NCBI GenBank assembly: GCA_900546775.1
Contig: UREM01000012.1
Coordinates: 1 to 57,532 of the forward strand
Direction of reading: 5' to 3'
Source of the DNA: an uncultured Collinsella sp.
GTDB lineage: Bacteria; Actinomycetota; Coriobacteriia; Coriobacteriales; Coriobacteriaceae
DNA length: 57,532 nucleotides
The notes beneath the pieces are model-generated. The model saw only the letters and a list, made by a program, of their open reading frames with translations. It had not been told where the DNA came from and searched no databases. Below, piece after piece: positions 26,757 to 35,081 of this stretch (its first letter is position 1; each line of letters opens with the position of its first letter). The position numbers and the translations under genes were made by a program.

Positions 26757-28052
26757 CTACCGCGGCAGGCGAATCGTAAAGCGGCTGCCGACCCCTTCGA
26801 CCGAGGTCACACCGATGACGCCGCCGTGGCTGTCGACGATCCACTTGGCAATGGCGAGCCCCAGACCCGAGCCCTGCGCGCCGGCATTGCGTGCGTTGTC
26901 GGCACGGTAGAACCGCTCGAACGCGTGAGCTGCGGATTCCTGGTTCATGCCGATCCCCTCGTCCTCAACGCTTATGTCGATCGTGCCCGCGCCCGCATCC
27001 GGCGTTATGGCAAACGTGACGGTTGTGCCCGCGTCCGAATACTTGGCGGCGTTTTGCACGATCACGCGCAGCGCCTGCTTCACGAGTGCCACGTCAACCG
27101 ATGCGTTGCAGCGCGGGTCGCTGGTAAGTGCGGCATCATACGCCAGCCGATATGTGTGCCCGGCATCGATCATCTGAGATTCTTCGCAAACCTCGCCGAC
27201 CAGTGCAGCCAGGTTGGTATTTGCGCGCCGTAGCACGGTGCGACCGGCATCGCCGCGCGCCAAAAATAGCAGCTGCTCAACGAGCTCCTGCATATGCTCG
27301 CTTTCGGCTTTGAGCGAGGCGATGGACTCTGCTAGCACGTCCGGGTCGTCTTTCCCCCAGCGGTCGAGCATGTTTACGTAGCCCTGAATCACCGCGATGG
27401 GTGTGCGCAGCTCGTGGCTTGCATCGTTGACAAAGCGCATCTGCTGCAGCTTTGCCTCTTGCATCTGACGCAGCAGGCGGTTGAGCGCGACCTCGATGCT
27501 CGCCAAGTCGGCGTCGCCGGTGGTGACGCTTGGCGAGTCGACGCTCGCGCGCTCGATGGCCTGCTCGAGCGTTTCCATCTTGCCGCCGGCGAGCTGCATG
27601 CGGCCGAGCTCGTCAACGCGCAGGGCCAGGTCGTTGAGCGGCGCCATAGTGCGGCGCACGCGGCGGGCGCCGCCGAGCATATCGAGCACGCTGATAACCT
27701 GCCAGCCCGCAACGACAAGGTAGAGAGCCCATAGCGTGACGAGGTCCTGTGCGAGGGGGAAGGTCTTGGTGCTACGTGCAAGCTCGACGGTATAGGTGAG
27801 CGTGGTCAGGTCCCAGCCGCGCGCAGGGGTCAGCGACATGCTGCGAACGGCGGCGCCGGGGATCCATCCCGCGGTAAACGCGCCATCGGGCAGCGTCTGG
27901 TTGTAGCCATAGACGAGGATCGCCGCCGCAACAAGCAGCAGCAACAGATCAAGCCAGACGTAGCTCACCAAGCGGCGCCACATATAGCTCCAGTTGATGG
28001 CGCGGGCGATGGAGGTGACGCGCTTAGCCTCGTCGTTACGCGCGGCAGACAT
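26757..28052 (-). CDS. Sensor histidine kinase of a two-component system
   Basis: A 431-residue membrane kinase. Span 1 is WLDLLLLLVAAAILVYGYN (about 35-53) and span 2 is LVTLWALYLVVAGWQVISVLDM (about 105-125), with an extracytoplasmic loop of some 55 residues. Then come a HAMP-like linker, the H-box NDASHELRTPIAVIQGYVNML, N-box VQNAAKYS, and G-boxes VEDEGIGM and GSGLGLAIAKWIVDSHGG. The ATG at 28052 overlaps the regulator gene by 17 bases, so the pair is co-translated. Signal unknown. Confidence 0.92.
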   Translation of the reverse strand: MSAARNDEAKRVTSIARAINWSYMWRRLVSYVWLDLLLLLVAAAILVYGYNQTLPDGAFTAGWIPGAAVRSMSLTPARGWDLTTLTYTVELARSTKTFPLAQDLVTLWALYLVVAGWQVISVLDMLGGARRVRRTMAPLNDLALRVDELGRMQLAGGKMETLEQAIERASVDSPSVTTGDADLASIEVALNRLLRQMQEAKLQQMRFVNDASHELRTPIAVIQGYVNMLDRWGKDDPDVLAESIASLKAESEHMQELVEQLLFLARGDAGRTVLRRANTNLAALVGEVCEESQMIDAGHTYRLAYDAALTSDPRCNASVDVALVKQALRVIVQNAAKYSDAGTTVTFAITPDAGAGTIDISVEDEGIGMNQESAAHAFERFYRADNARNAGAQGSGLGLAIAKWIVDSHGGVIGVTSVEGVGSRFTIRLPR

Positions 28053-28821
28053 AGCCCACCCCGCGCACGGTCTGGATGATGCGGGCACCGCCGGCGTCTT
28101 CGATCTTGGCGCGCAGGTGCGCGATGTGCACGTCGACGTTGTTGGTGTCGCCCACGTATTCGTAGCCCAGCGCCTCGTGCGCGATGCGTTCGCGCGTGAG
28201 CACGGTGCCGGCATGTGCCATAAGCAGGGCGAGGACATCGAACTCGCGAGCGGTCAGCACGATGGGCGAGCCGCCGACCGTGACTTCGCGGCGGTCGGGG
28301 TCGAGCGCAACCGAGCCCACGGTGAGCGCGGCGGGGGAGGGCGCGGCAGGGACCTGGGCCGTGTCGCTGGCTGGAGGCGTCGCGGCGGCGTTGCCGCCCG
28401 CGCCGCCCGCCGTGCCCGCCCCGGCACCGGTGCCGACCGCGCCCGAAGCCGCCCGTACGGCCTCAGCGCGCTTCAACGCCACGCGGATCCGTGCGAAAAG
28501 CTCCTCGATCGCAAACGGCTTGGTCAGGTAATCGTCAGCACCGGCGTCAAGCCCTGCCACCTTGTCCATCACGGCATCGCGCGCGGTGACCATGATCACC
28601 GACACATCCTTGTGCTTGCGTACGCGCCGCAGCACCTCCATGCCGTTGAGCTGCGGCAACAGCACATCGAGCAGGATCAGATCGTAGTCGCGCTCCAGCG
28701 CCAGGTCAACGGCGGTGCGTCCGTCGGCGGCGTGCTCCACCTGGTAGCCCTCGTGCTCCAGCTCGAGTGTCACAAAGCGGGCGATTTTCTCCTCGTCCTC
28801 TACGATCAGGATTCGTGCCAT
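28036..28821 (-). CDS. OmpR-family response regulator
   Basis: A 261-residue DNA-binding regulator. The receiver has the acidic pair in IVEDEEK, phospho-acceptor Asp52 in LILLDVLLP, Thr in VTARD and Lys in LTKPF. The C-terminal winged helix carries LTAREFDVLALLMAHAGTVLTRERI and VDVHIAHLRAKIEDAGGARIIQTVRGVGYV. Between them is a 45-residue Gly/Ala/Pro linker (about 125-170), much longer than usual. It is upstream of and overlaps its kinase. Confidence 0.94.
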   Translation of the reverse strand: MARILIVEDEEKIARFVTLELEHEGYQVEHAADGRTAVDLALERDYDLILLDVLLPQLNGMEVLRRVRKHKDVSVIMVTARDAVMDKVAGLDAGADDYLTKPFAIEELFARIRVALKRAEAVRAASGAVGTGAGAGTAGGAGGNAAATPPASDTAQVPAAPSPAALTVGSVALDPDRREVTVGGSPIVLTAREFDVLALLMAHAGTVLTRERIAHEALGYEYVGDTNNVDVHIAHLRAKIEDAGGARIIQTVRGVGYVCRA

Positions 28822-28839
28822 ACGTGCCCCCGTCTGCGA

Positions 28840-29382
28840 TTACTTGTCGTCGTTCAGATTTTGCTTGATGCCGTCCGCGGCATTGGCAGCGCTGTCCATC
28901 AGGTTGTTGATGCTGCCGGGCACGTCGCCGTCGCTATCGATGCGGTAGCGCATGCCAAAGAACAGGCCAAGCAGCATCAGCCAAATCGTGGCGCCCCAGG
29001 CAAACAGCGCGACGATGGGAATCAGGATGGGAATGTTGAGGATGATCGCATCGCGGCGCGTGGCGATAAACTTGGTGTCCAGGCTCAGGCGGAAGAGCTT
29101 TTTGAGGTACTCCCACACGCTGTCCATCTTCTTGGAGAAGTCGGTCTTTTCGCTCGACTTTTCGTAGGCTGCCTGCGCGGCGACCATCTCGGCCGAGGGC
29201 TCGTCGGCCGGCGCGGACTCGGTGGCGGCGTGCGCCGACGTGGTCTGGGTCTTGCCCTGCGACTCGAGCCAAATGATGGCGTCCAAAACGTTGCCGTCGG
29301 CGGCGTCGAGCGCGGCCTTGGCGTCGGTGTAACTCACGTTGCACTTGGTGCGGATGGTTTCAACTTTTTCGAGGTCGTCCAT
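28840..29382 (-). CDS. DUF4342-type membrane protein with UBA-like N-terminus
   Basis: A 180-residue protein. Residues 1-45 (VETIRTKCNVSYTDAKAALDAADGNVLDAIIWLESQG) look like a UBA/TS-N three-helix module. A linker leads to WEYLKKLFRLSLDTKF and IILNIPILIPIVALFAWGATIWLMLLGLFFGMRY, a hydrophobic DUF4342-like part with one or two spans (about 110-145). It lies 18 bases before the response regulator gene in the same direction, so it may belong to the same operon and be membrane-stress related. RBS GAAAGGACAGG precedes ATG. Confidence 0.8.
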   Translation of the reverse strand: MDDLEKVETIRTKCNVSYTDAKAALDAADGNVLDAIIWLESQGKTQTTSAHAATESAPADEPSAEMVAAQAAYEKSSEKTDFSKKMDSVWEYLKKLFRLSLDTKFIATRRDAIILNIPILIPIVALFAWGATIWLMLLGLFFGMRYRIDSDGDVPGSINNLMDSAANAADGIKQNLNDDK

Positions 29383-29638
29383 GACCTGTCCTTTCGTTCG
29401 ATGGGCGCGACGCCGGGCGATCTGCCCGGGCGCGAGCGTTGCGTTCGGCGGCCTGCGTTGCGCGGCGCCGCCCCGCCCTTGGTCGAACTCTATAGTGCAG
29501 GTTATAGATTAAGCGATTCTTGAGCCAAGATTAATGTTGGATGAGTTTTTGGGTGGCGCGGAGGCGGGCAGGGGCAGAAAAGGCAGGTTTTGTGTGGCGT
29601 GAAGGAGGGGCGGTCTGATCTTTGGGACAGCTGATAGC

Positions 29639-29818
29639 GAGGTCTAATACTTTTCCGAGAAGTGAACGAGTGAAAACGGACCCCCGAAGCATCGACACTT
29701 TAGAGGTGCCGCTTCCTGCGGTTTCAATGCTGAAATCCCACGATTTTGCCGCCGAAAAATGCGGATGTTTCAGGGGTCCAAAAACAGCCGTTCACTTCGC
29801 GGAAAAGTATTAGACCTC
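29639..29818. repeat. Long-hairpin repeat element, copy 2
   Basis: Arms 29639-29668 and 29789-29818 form a 30-bp inverted repeat with one mismatch. The core TTTTCCG.GAAGTGAACG matches copy 1 at 26555. The outer arm is GAGGTCTAATAC here, unrelated to that of copy 1, but again mirrored. Inner pairing (ACCCCCGAAGCATC with GATGTTTCAGGGGT) is kept. In the 555 bases 29383-29937 nothing else is apparent apart from possible minus-strand promoter boxes near 29500. Confidence 0.85.
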
Positions 29819-29903
29819 AATAGCGGGGGATGGGGCGCCGGTGTAAAACGGCGTCAGAAATGGGATAAACAAGGCAAACGGATCACATGGATCAAAAATC
29901 ACG

Positions 29904-29931
29904 TTGCAAAAGTATGAAAATATCCTACAAT
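29904..29931 (+). promoter_or_regulatory. Promoter for the AbiEi-like gene, predicted leaderless start
   Basis: TTGCAA (29904-29909) and TACAAT (29926-29931) are separated by 16 bases. Transcription would begin about seven bases on, at the ATG at 29938, which has no ribosome site. The gene therefore appears leaderless. Confidence 0.65.
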
Positions 29932-29937
29932 TGCAGC

Positions 29938-30561
29938 ATGAAGTACTTTAGCAACATAACGGCGATAAGCGAGCTTTCCGAGAGCGAGGGCGTGTTCACC
30001 ACAGCCCAGGCGGCTCGCATGGACATCTCTCGAGATGCGCTGGCACACTCATGTCGTGCGGGGCGTCTTGAACGAATATGCCACGGCGCCTACCGGATGT
30101 CTGGAACACAGCGCCGAGACACCGACGAGCTCAACGCTTTCTGGAAGCTCACCAATCCCTCCCTTTGCGCGTGGGAGAGAAAGCGCCAGTGGGATGGCAT
30201 TGCAGTGAGCGGTACGACTGCGGCGAACCTGCAGCAAATGGGCGATTTCTACCTGTCCCCCTACAGGATGACCGCGCCCGCGCGTATCAATACAAGAAAC
30301 GAATCCCTTTCTTTTGTAAAGCGCGAGATCGCCGAGCAGGACATCGTCTGGCTCGACGGCCTGCCGGTAACTAAACCCGAGCGCACGCTTGTTGATCTTT
30401 GCCTCGATTGCGAAGACCCCTCATTAATTCTCGATGCCTATAACGACGCGCTTGGGCGAGGGCTCGATATACAGCGGCTGAGAGGTCTTGTAGAAGAGAA
30501 CTCTAAAACCGCCAAACGACGCGAGCTGATGGCGCCTTTGCTGATGGTACTGAACGGGTAA
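29938..30561 (+). CDS. AbiEi-like antitoxin/transcriptional regulator (orphan)
   Basis: A 207-residue protein. The N-terminal winged helix (ITAISELSESEGVFTTAQAARMDISRDALAHSCRAGRLERICHGAYRM-type region) and the following domain with AVSGTTAANLQQMGD and GLPVTKPERTLVDLC match the AbiEi family of type IV antitoxins. No AbiEii toxin follows; the next gene is a NUDIX hydrolase. The start at 29938 is preferred because a promoter places +1 there. An in-frame ATG at 29914 lies between the promoter boxes. Lower G+C suggests acquisition. Confidence 0.78.
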   Translation: MKYFSNITAISELSESEGVFTTAQAARMDISRDALAHSCRAGRLERICHGAYRMSGTQRRDTDELNAFWKLTNPSLCAWERKRQWDGIAVSGTTAANLQQMGDFYLSPYRMTAPARINTRNESLSFVKREIAEQDIVWLDGLPVTKPERTLVDLCLDCEDPSLILDAYNDALGRGLDIQRLRGLVEENSKTAKRRELMAPLLMVLNG

Positions 30562-30658
30562 TGCGAATAAACATGCAGTCTCTAACAGCGTTCCGTCACG
30601 CGGATCTTTGTTGATCACCTATACTGGTTGAGCTCAACTGGAGAGGTGATAACTAGTT

Positions 30659-31054
30659 ATGAAATCAATCAATGTTGCAGCAGCGATTATTCAGAAGGAC
30701 GGAAAAATCCTGAGCTGCCAGCGCGGCTATGGCGAGTTTAAAGACGGCTGGGAATTTCCGGGCGGCAAGCTCGAGCCGGGCGAGACCGGCGAGCAGGCAA
30801 TCGTGCGCGAGATTCAAGAAGAGCTCGAGGTCACGATCGGTAACCTCGACTATCTTTGCACGGTCGAGCACGATTACGAGACGTTCCACCTGTCGATGCA
30901 GTGCTACCTGGCAAGCATCCTTTCGGGTGAGTTCAAAGAGCACGCCCACGAGGACATGAAGTGGCTCGATACCAATAACCTGTGGGATGTCGATTGGCTC
31001 CCGGCGGATGTCAAAGTCGTCGAGGAGCTCGAAAAGAAACTCGGACTTAAGTAA
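30659..31054 (+). CDS. NUDIX hydrolase, MutT-like (8-oxo-dGTP diphosphatase type)
   Basis: A 131-residue pyrophosphohydrolase. The NUDIX box reads GGKLEPGETGEQAIVREIQEELEV with the expected Gly, Glu and REIQEE residues. N-terminal INVAAAIIQKDGKILSCQRG is typical of MutT. It cleans oxidised dNTPs or similar. A TATACT -10 box lies at 30620-30625 and GGAGAGG before the ATG, so it has its own promoter. It converges with the large helicase gene through a shared terminator. Confidence 0.9.
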   Translation: MKSINVAAAIIQKDGKILSCQRGYGEFKDGWEFPGGKLEPGETGEQAIVREIQEELEVTIGNLDYLCTVEHDYETFHLSMQCYLASILSGEFKEHAHEDMKWLDTNNLWDVDWLPADVKVVEELEKKLGLK

Positions 31055-31057
31055 GTC

Positions 31058-31095
31058 AAAAGGAGCGGGTGCCATATGGCGACTCGCTCCTTTTT
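31058..31095. terminator. Bidirectional terminator between NUDIX and helicase genes
   Basis: AAAAGGAGCG and CGCTCCTTTTT arms enclose a second short pairing (GTGCC/GGCGAC). The A-run on the left and the T-run on the right serve both converging genes. Confidence 0.85.
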
Positions 31096-31096
31096 G

Positions 31097-33967
31097 CTAC
31101 TTGGCCTCGCTCAAATCGCTGAGCATAAACTCGTAAATATCCTGTTGTACGGGCGTATTGAGTTCGTATTCGATCTCAACAGCATTGTCGCCGCTCTTAG
31201 TTTTAATGGCTTCAAACTTGCCGGTCGGGTGCATTTCACCCAGGAAATAAAACTCCCTACTGCCCTTATCATCCTTGCTCTTGCGCATAAACAAATACGT
31301 TTTCATGCCATTTTCTGGCCATGCTTGTAGGCGCTGAATTTCGGGAGACTTCAAAGTGTGTCTGCCTTTGGAGATCGCAATGAGCTTACTCGGTGAAACA
31401 AACTGGTCTTCATACTGAATGGACTCGCTGATGTCAGGCGCCTTGTCGTAATTGATAAACACAGGGAACGTATTGGTCTTTTCATCGTAGAAGTATCCGC
31501 TGAGACACTGAGCGTTGATATTCTTTTCCCAGTTCATCAAGCAGCAAACTTCCTCGTACGTGTACTTGGCATTCAAGACGAAGTTCGTGCTTGCGTACGT
31601 CTCGGCATAGTAAAGTCGGTTGCGCGCGATGCCAAAATCCAACACTTCGAGAATCTGGCGCTTGAACTCAGCATCGCGTAGAGCGGTCGCAAATGCTTCA
31701 GTCAGGCGAGGGCCCTCTCCGTCATCGATAAGCAGGGATACAAAATCCTCAGGAGTGGCGAAGTCGCCCTTGAGGACTGAGATCGCAGATTTAACGGCGC
31801 TGTCCTTAAGCTGTGCGCGGTATTTTTTAAGAGCAGTCTCGCGCATTTTTCGATAGCCTTCGTGCCCGGCCTCAACAAGCGTTCGAAGCAAATAGAGGTC
31901 TTCGAATCGCTTGCCCGCGGCAAGTTTCTGAGAAATAAATCTGAGGATATTGGCCTGATCCGAGGAAAACTGGACCGTGTAGTCCGGCTCGTAATTGGAG
32001 AGAAAGTCATGGTAGCATTTACATCTCTTGAAGATAAGCAGTGGATCGATAGAGCCGTTGCGATCGAATTCGAGAAGCGAAGGGATCTTGCCGAGTTTCC
32101 GGCGTAAGTCGAGATACTCGTTCTTCAAAAACCTGATGGAGGTAAAGTTACCGCCGTCGATGGCCTTGTAAATGCGCGCCTCGGAAATGCGATCGAAGCT
32201 CACGGTCGAGCATCCAGGGATCGCCGAATCGCCCTCTTGGACAAGCCGGCGCAAGCGGTCCTTGTTGTACGTCTTGTCGCCTGAAAGCGCGATGGGCACC
32301 AAAAAGTTGCTCTGGTAGTTACCAATAAAGTCGAGTACCAGCGCGTACTCCTTGTCGTCGTTCAGGCGCAAACCTCGTCCGAGCTGCTGAATAAAGATAA
32401 TCGCCGAATCGGTGCGTCGAAGCATGATGATCTGATTGAGCGAAGGGATGTCGACGCCTTCGTTCATGATGTCGACAGAGAAAATGTACTCGAGCTCGCC
32501 GGTCTCGAGTCGACTGATCGCGGCATCGCGGGCCTCATCGGAATCATGACCGCTAATTGCAGTCGTTCGATATCCGAGAGCGTTGAATTTACGTGACAGC
32601 TCTTCGGCCTCGGCGTTTCGGTTGCAAAAGATCAAGCCCTTGCGGTTGCTTTTGGCGACGCTATATTCCTCGATTTTCTCGGTGACGTGACGCACGCGCT
32701 CGTCGGACGTCAAGCGCCCGAACAAGGCGGCATCTTCGACCGTCTCGTCGTCAATCTCCAGATCGTGAATGCCAAAATAATGGAAGGGGGCCAGCATCTC
32801 CTCGGCCAAAGCGTCCTGCAGCGTAATTTGGAACGCGATGACGTGATTGAAAAGGGCAACGACGTCATAGCCGTCGGTGCGATTGGGCGTAGCGGTCATG
32901 CCCAGATAAAACCGAGGCGTAAAGTGCGACATGATGGACTGGTAACCCTGGGATCCCGTGCGGTGGGCCTCGTCGATGACGATGTAGTCGAACTCGTCGG
33001 GCCGGAATTCGCTCAGATGCTTGGCGACCGAAGAGCACATGGCAAACACGCAGGTAACATTGCTTATATTCTTGCCTATTTGATAGGTGTCGAACGAATA
33101 GGCGCTGCCCAAGAGCCGTTCATAGCTTGCGCGCGAGGCGTCGATAATGCGCCGACGGTGCGCAAGAAAGAGGACGCGCCGGGGTTTGGTCGCGAGTACG
33201 TCGAACGCCGAAAGGAAGGTTTTGCCTGTGCCTGTGGCTGAGACCAACAAAGCACGAGTCTCGCCCTTGCGGTGGATCGCTCCAAGCGCTTCGAGGGCGC
33301 GCTGCTGCATTGTATTGGGCTTGATTTCAACGAGGTCATTCTGCGCCGGCGTTTCAGCAGATTTGAATGTTGATTTTGATTTAGTTTTTGGCGGACGTGC
33401 CATTCGATACACGGCATAGTTCTCAATCCAGTCTTGGGAAAGCAAAACGGTTGAGGTGTCGTTCCACAGCGAATCAAACTCGCCTCTAAGCTCTCCGAGC
33501 AGGCGGCTGTTCTCGACAGTCTGGTACAGCACGTTCCATTCTTTATTACAGGTGAGGGCGGTCTGCGTCATGTTGGAGCTGCCGACGATGACCGTGCTGG
33601 TTTCGCCCTTATCAAAAATGTATCCCTTGGCATGCAAATTACCCTGGAATACGCGAACTTCTATGTTGTCGTATTCCAGGAGCTTTCGAAACGCATCGGG
33701 TGAGTTGAAGTTGAGATAGGTGGACGTGAGCAGTCTGCCCTTAATGCCACGCTGCTTGAGCTCCTGGAACGCCTCGACCAGGATTTGAAGGCCGCCGTCT
33801 GCAACAAACGCTACGCAAAAGTCAAAAGAGCTGCAGGTTGAGAGCTGCCCCTTGATAACGGATAGTAGTGTTCCGCCTGTCGCCTTCGAGTTGGCGATGA
33901 GCTTGGGTGAATCGTTCTCGCGTGCAAGCGAGTCGAATTCAATATCAATCTGCTGTTGCGTAGTCAT
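31097..33967 (-). CDS. PLD-like plus SF2 DEAD/DEAH helicase with DUF3427 C-terminus
   Basis: A 956-residue cytoplasmic protein. An N-terminal phospholipase-D-like nuclease region holds NLHAKGYIFDKG and VIVGSSNMTQTAL (about 130-160). The helicase has LVSATGTGKTFLSAFDV (Walker A, about 245), YIVIDEAHRTGSQGYQS (DEAH), MTATPNRTDG and QQLGRGLRLNDDKEYALVLDFIGNY (motif VI). About 350 residues of DUF3427 type follow. Such proteins are suspected to act in DNA repair or phage defence. The ATG at 33967 follows AAAGG; a TTG nine bases upstream is an alternative. G+C is below the neighbours. Confidence 0.88.
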   Translation of the reverse strand: MTTQQQIDIEFDSLARENDSPKLIANSKATGGTLLSVIKGQLSTCSSFDFCVAFVADGGLQILVEAFQELKQRGIKGRLLTSTYLNFNSPDAFRKLLEYDNIEVRVFQGNLHAKGYIFDKGETSTVIVGSSNMTQTALTCNKEWNVLYQTVENSRLLGELRGEFDSLWNDTSTVLLSQDWIENYAVYRMARPPKTKSKSTFKSAETPAQNDLVEIKPNTMQQRALEALGAIHRKGETRALLVSATGTGKTFLSAFDVLATKPRRVLFLAHRRRIIDASRASYERLLGSAYSFDTYQIGKNISNVTCVFAMCSSVAKHLSEFRPDEFDYIVIDEAHRTGSQGYQSIMSHFTPRFYLGMTATPNRTDGYDVVALFNHVIAFQITLQDALAEEMLAPFHYFGIHDLEIDDETVEDAALFGRLTSDERVRHVTEKIEEYSVAKSNRKGLIFCNRNAEAEELSRKFNALGYRTTAISGHDSDEARDAAISRLETGELEYIFSVDIMNEGVDIPSLNQIIMLRRTDSAIIFIQQLGRGLRLNDDKEYALVLDFIGNYQSNFLVPIALSGDKTYNKDRLRRLVQEGDSAIPGCSTVSFDRISEARIYKAIDGGNFTSIRFLKNEYLDLRRKLGKIPSLLEFDRNGSIDPLLIFKRCKCYHDFLSNYEPDYTVQFSSDQANILRFISQKLAAGKRFEDLYLLRTLVEAGHEGYRKMRETALKKYRAQLKDSAVKSAISVLKGDFATPEDFVSLLIDDGEGPRLTEAFATALRDAEFKRQILEVLDFGIARNRLYYAETYASTNFVLNAKYTYEEVCCLMNWEKNINAQCLSGYFYDEKTNTFPVFINYDKAPDISESIQYEDQFVSPSKLIAISKGRHTLKSPEIQRLQAWPENGMKTYLFMRKSKDDKGSREFYFLGEMHPTGKFEAIKTKSGDNAVEIEYELNTPVQQDIYEFMLSDLSEAK

Positions 33968-34267
33968 CCCAGCCAAACCTTTCGAAAGACTATGTTGGCG
34001 CCAGGATAACAGATCGATCGTTCGTGTTTTGAGCGTATGTGATTTTTAGACTATCGGCCACTCAAGTTTGTGGCTGCGGCCTTGGCGCCGTGTCTTTCCG
34101 GGCTTCTCTTTATCTATGTGTATGTGTTTTTGTCTTATAGGCTGCCGGGAGAAGTCCTGCCCCCAAGATTCCGTGCATGCCATGGCTCCGTGTCGGCCAT
34201 GTGGTCTGCTGCTTTGCATGGCCTCGCCAGAATCCGACCGCAAATGGCCACGGACGGATATGCAGGC

Positions 34268-34340
34268 TCTTGTCGCTACGTGAGAAGAGCTTGCAGAATT
34301 CGCAAGTTCTTGTCATGTGATGAGAAAAACTTGCAGATTT
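34268..34340. repeat. Two 33-base stem-loop repeats in a gene-poor stretch
   Basis: Units 34268-34300 and 34308-34340 share TCTTGTC, TGAGAA and CTTGCAGA. Each forms a hairpin with different stems (GCTCTT/AAGAGC; GCAAGTT/AACTTGC). They precede a DUF4143 ATPase remnant, as the 33-bp repeats at 24463 precede the intact one. The stretch 33968-34390 otherwise holds the upstream region of the helicase gene and no recognisable gene. Confidence 0.6.
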
Positions 34341-34390
34341 GGGCGAGCAATGGACAACCGGATTGTTCCTAGAATCGATATCTCGATTAG

Positions 34391-34606
34391 TTGAAAGACT
34401 TTCGTGATGCCCAGGTTGCAGAGTCGATTGACGAGGAGGCGACGCGCGAGCGCGAGCTGCGTCCATTTGAGCTTAGGTCGCTCGAGAAGATCGCCGGCGG
34501 TTACGAGAAGATCATCGTCGTTCGCCGGGGAAGCCATCCGACCGACATTGACGGCATCAAAATCGTCTCTGCGGTCGATTTCTTGATGGGCAGGCTTGGG
34601 GCTTAG
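34391..34606 (+). pseudogene. C-terminal remnant of a DUF4143 ATPase
   Basis: About 71 codons (VAESIDEEATRERELRPFELRSLEKIAGGYEKIIVV then DIDGIKIVSAVDFLMG) match the end of AAA/DUF4143 ATPases, where the mature chain is over 380 residues. A stop lies just upstream in frame (34385-34387) and no N-terminal part is seen, so it is a fragment. It meets a truncated minus-strand nucleotidyltransferase at about 34610-34628. Confidence 0.75.
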
Positions 34607-34627
34607 AGCGTTCTGTTGGTTTTATGA

Positions 34628-34762
34628 TCACTTTGTCAACGAGGCTGCCTGTCTGTAGGCAAATTCCGCCCAAGACCCGATGAGGACAACGTGGTCTAAG
34701 CACCCTGCTTCCTCGACCAGGTTAAGTACTTTCGAGAAAGCTTGCTGCTGCTCAGTCAGCAT
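34628..34762 (-). pseudogene. Truncated nucleotidyltransferase (toxin-like), N-terminal piece
   Basis: The minus strand encodes 44 residues starting MLTEQQQAFSKVLNLVEEAG, then CLDHVVLIGSWAEFAYRQAAS, which matches the start of GSW-type nucleotidyltransferases associated with AbiEii-like toxin modules. The reading stops before the expected catalytic DxD-type segment. ATG 34762 lies inside the end of the preceding small gene, an overlap typical of toxin-antitoxin pairs. The break lies next to the ATPase remnant, so recombination probably removed the rest. Confidence 0.65.
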
Positions 34763-35063
34763 TCGGCACCCTTCCCAACGCACGTATGATTAGCTTTTGA
34801 GATTGCTTCTGTTCTCTGATGGCGGTCACAAGAGCCCTTCGACGTTCGATTTTGGCTCGCAGCTCATCAACCTCTGCAGCAGGGACATAGTCACTTTTGA
34901 CCTTGTCTCCGACTCGATAGTTGAGGTGGCAGTATTCGCGGCCCCTTATGTTTCGCATGCGGATGCTGCCCTTTGGAAGGAGACCGATTTCCTGTTCCAT
35001 GAGGTCCAAAAGGCGGCTAGAGCGTGCATATTCCTCTTCTAGGACACCTTCTAAGACGGACAT
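34752..35063 (-). CDS. Small protein partnered with a nucleotidyltransferase (antitoxin-like)
   Basis: A 103-residue cytoplasmic protein. A middle segment LPKGSIRMRNIRGREYCHLNYRVGDKVKSDYVPAAEVDELR is characteristic of small proteins encoded before GSW-type nucleotidyltransferases; the C-terminal part is basic and helical. The ATG at 35063 follows GGGAGG. It overlaps the truncated nucleotidyltransferase by 11 bases and has a palindromic operator upstream, as expected of an autoregulated antitoxin. Its function is inferred from that arrangement. Confidence 0.7.
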   Translation of the reverse strand: MSVLEGVLEEEYARSSRLLDLMEQEIGLLPKGSIRMRNIRGREYCHLNYRVGDKVKSDYVPAAEVDELRAKIERRRALVTAIREQKQSQKLIIRALGRVPNAD

Positions 35064-35081
35064 GGAGCCTCCCTTCCAAGT

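Noticed and set aside
26524..29813. Two similar 60-codon frames through the long-hairpin elements (26524-26706 and 29622-29813)
   Set aside because: They share a frame, but base changes are not biased to third positions and are better explained by stem pairing.
29887..29937. Upstream start for the AbiEi-like protein
   Set aside because: Codons before 29938 lie across the predicted promoter boxes and have no ribosome site.
34046..34390. Small frames between the helicase and the ATPase remnant
   Set aside because: No motif, start signal or composition suggesting a gene; the sequence is explained in part by the hairpin repeats.
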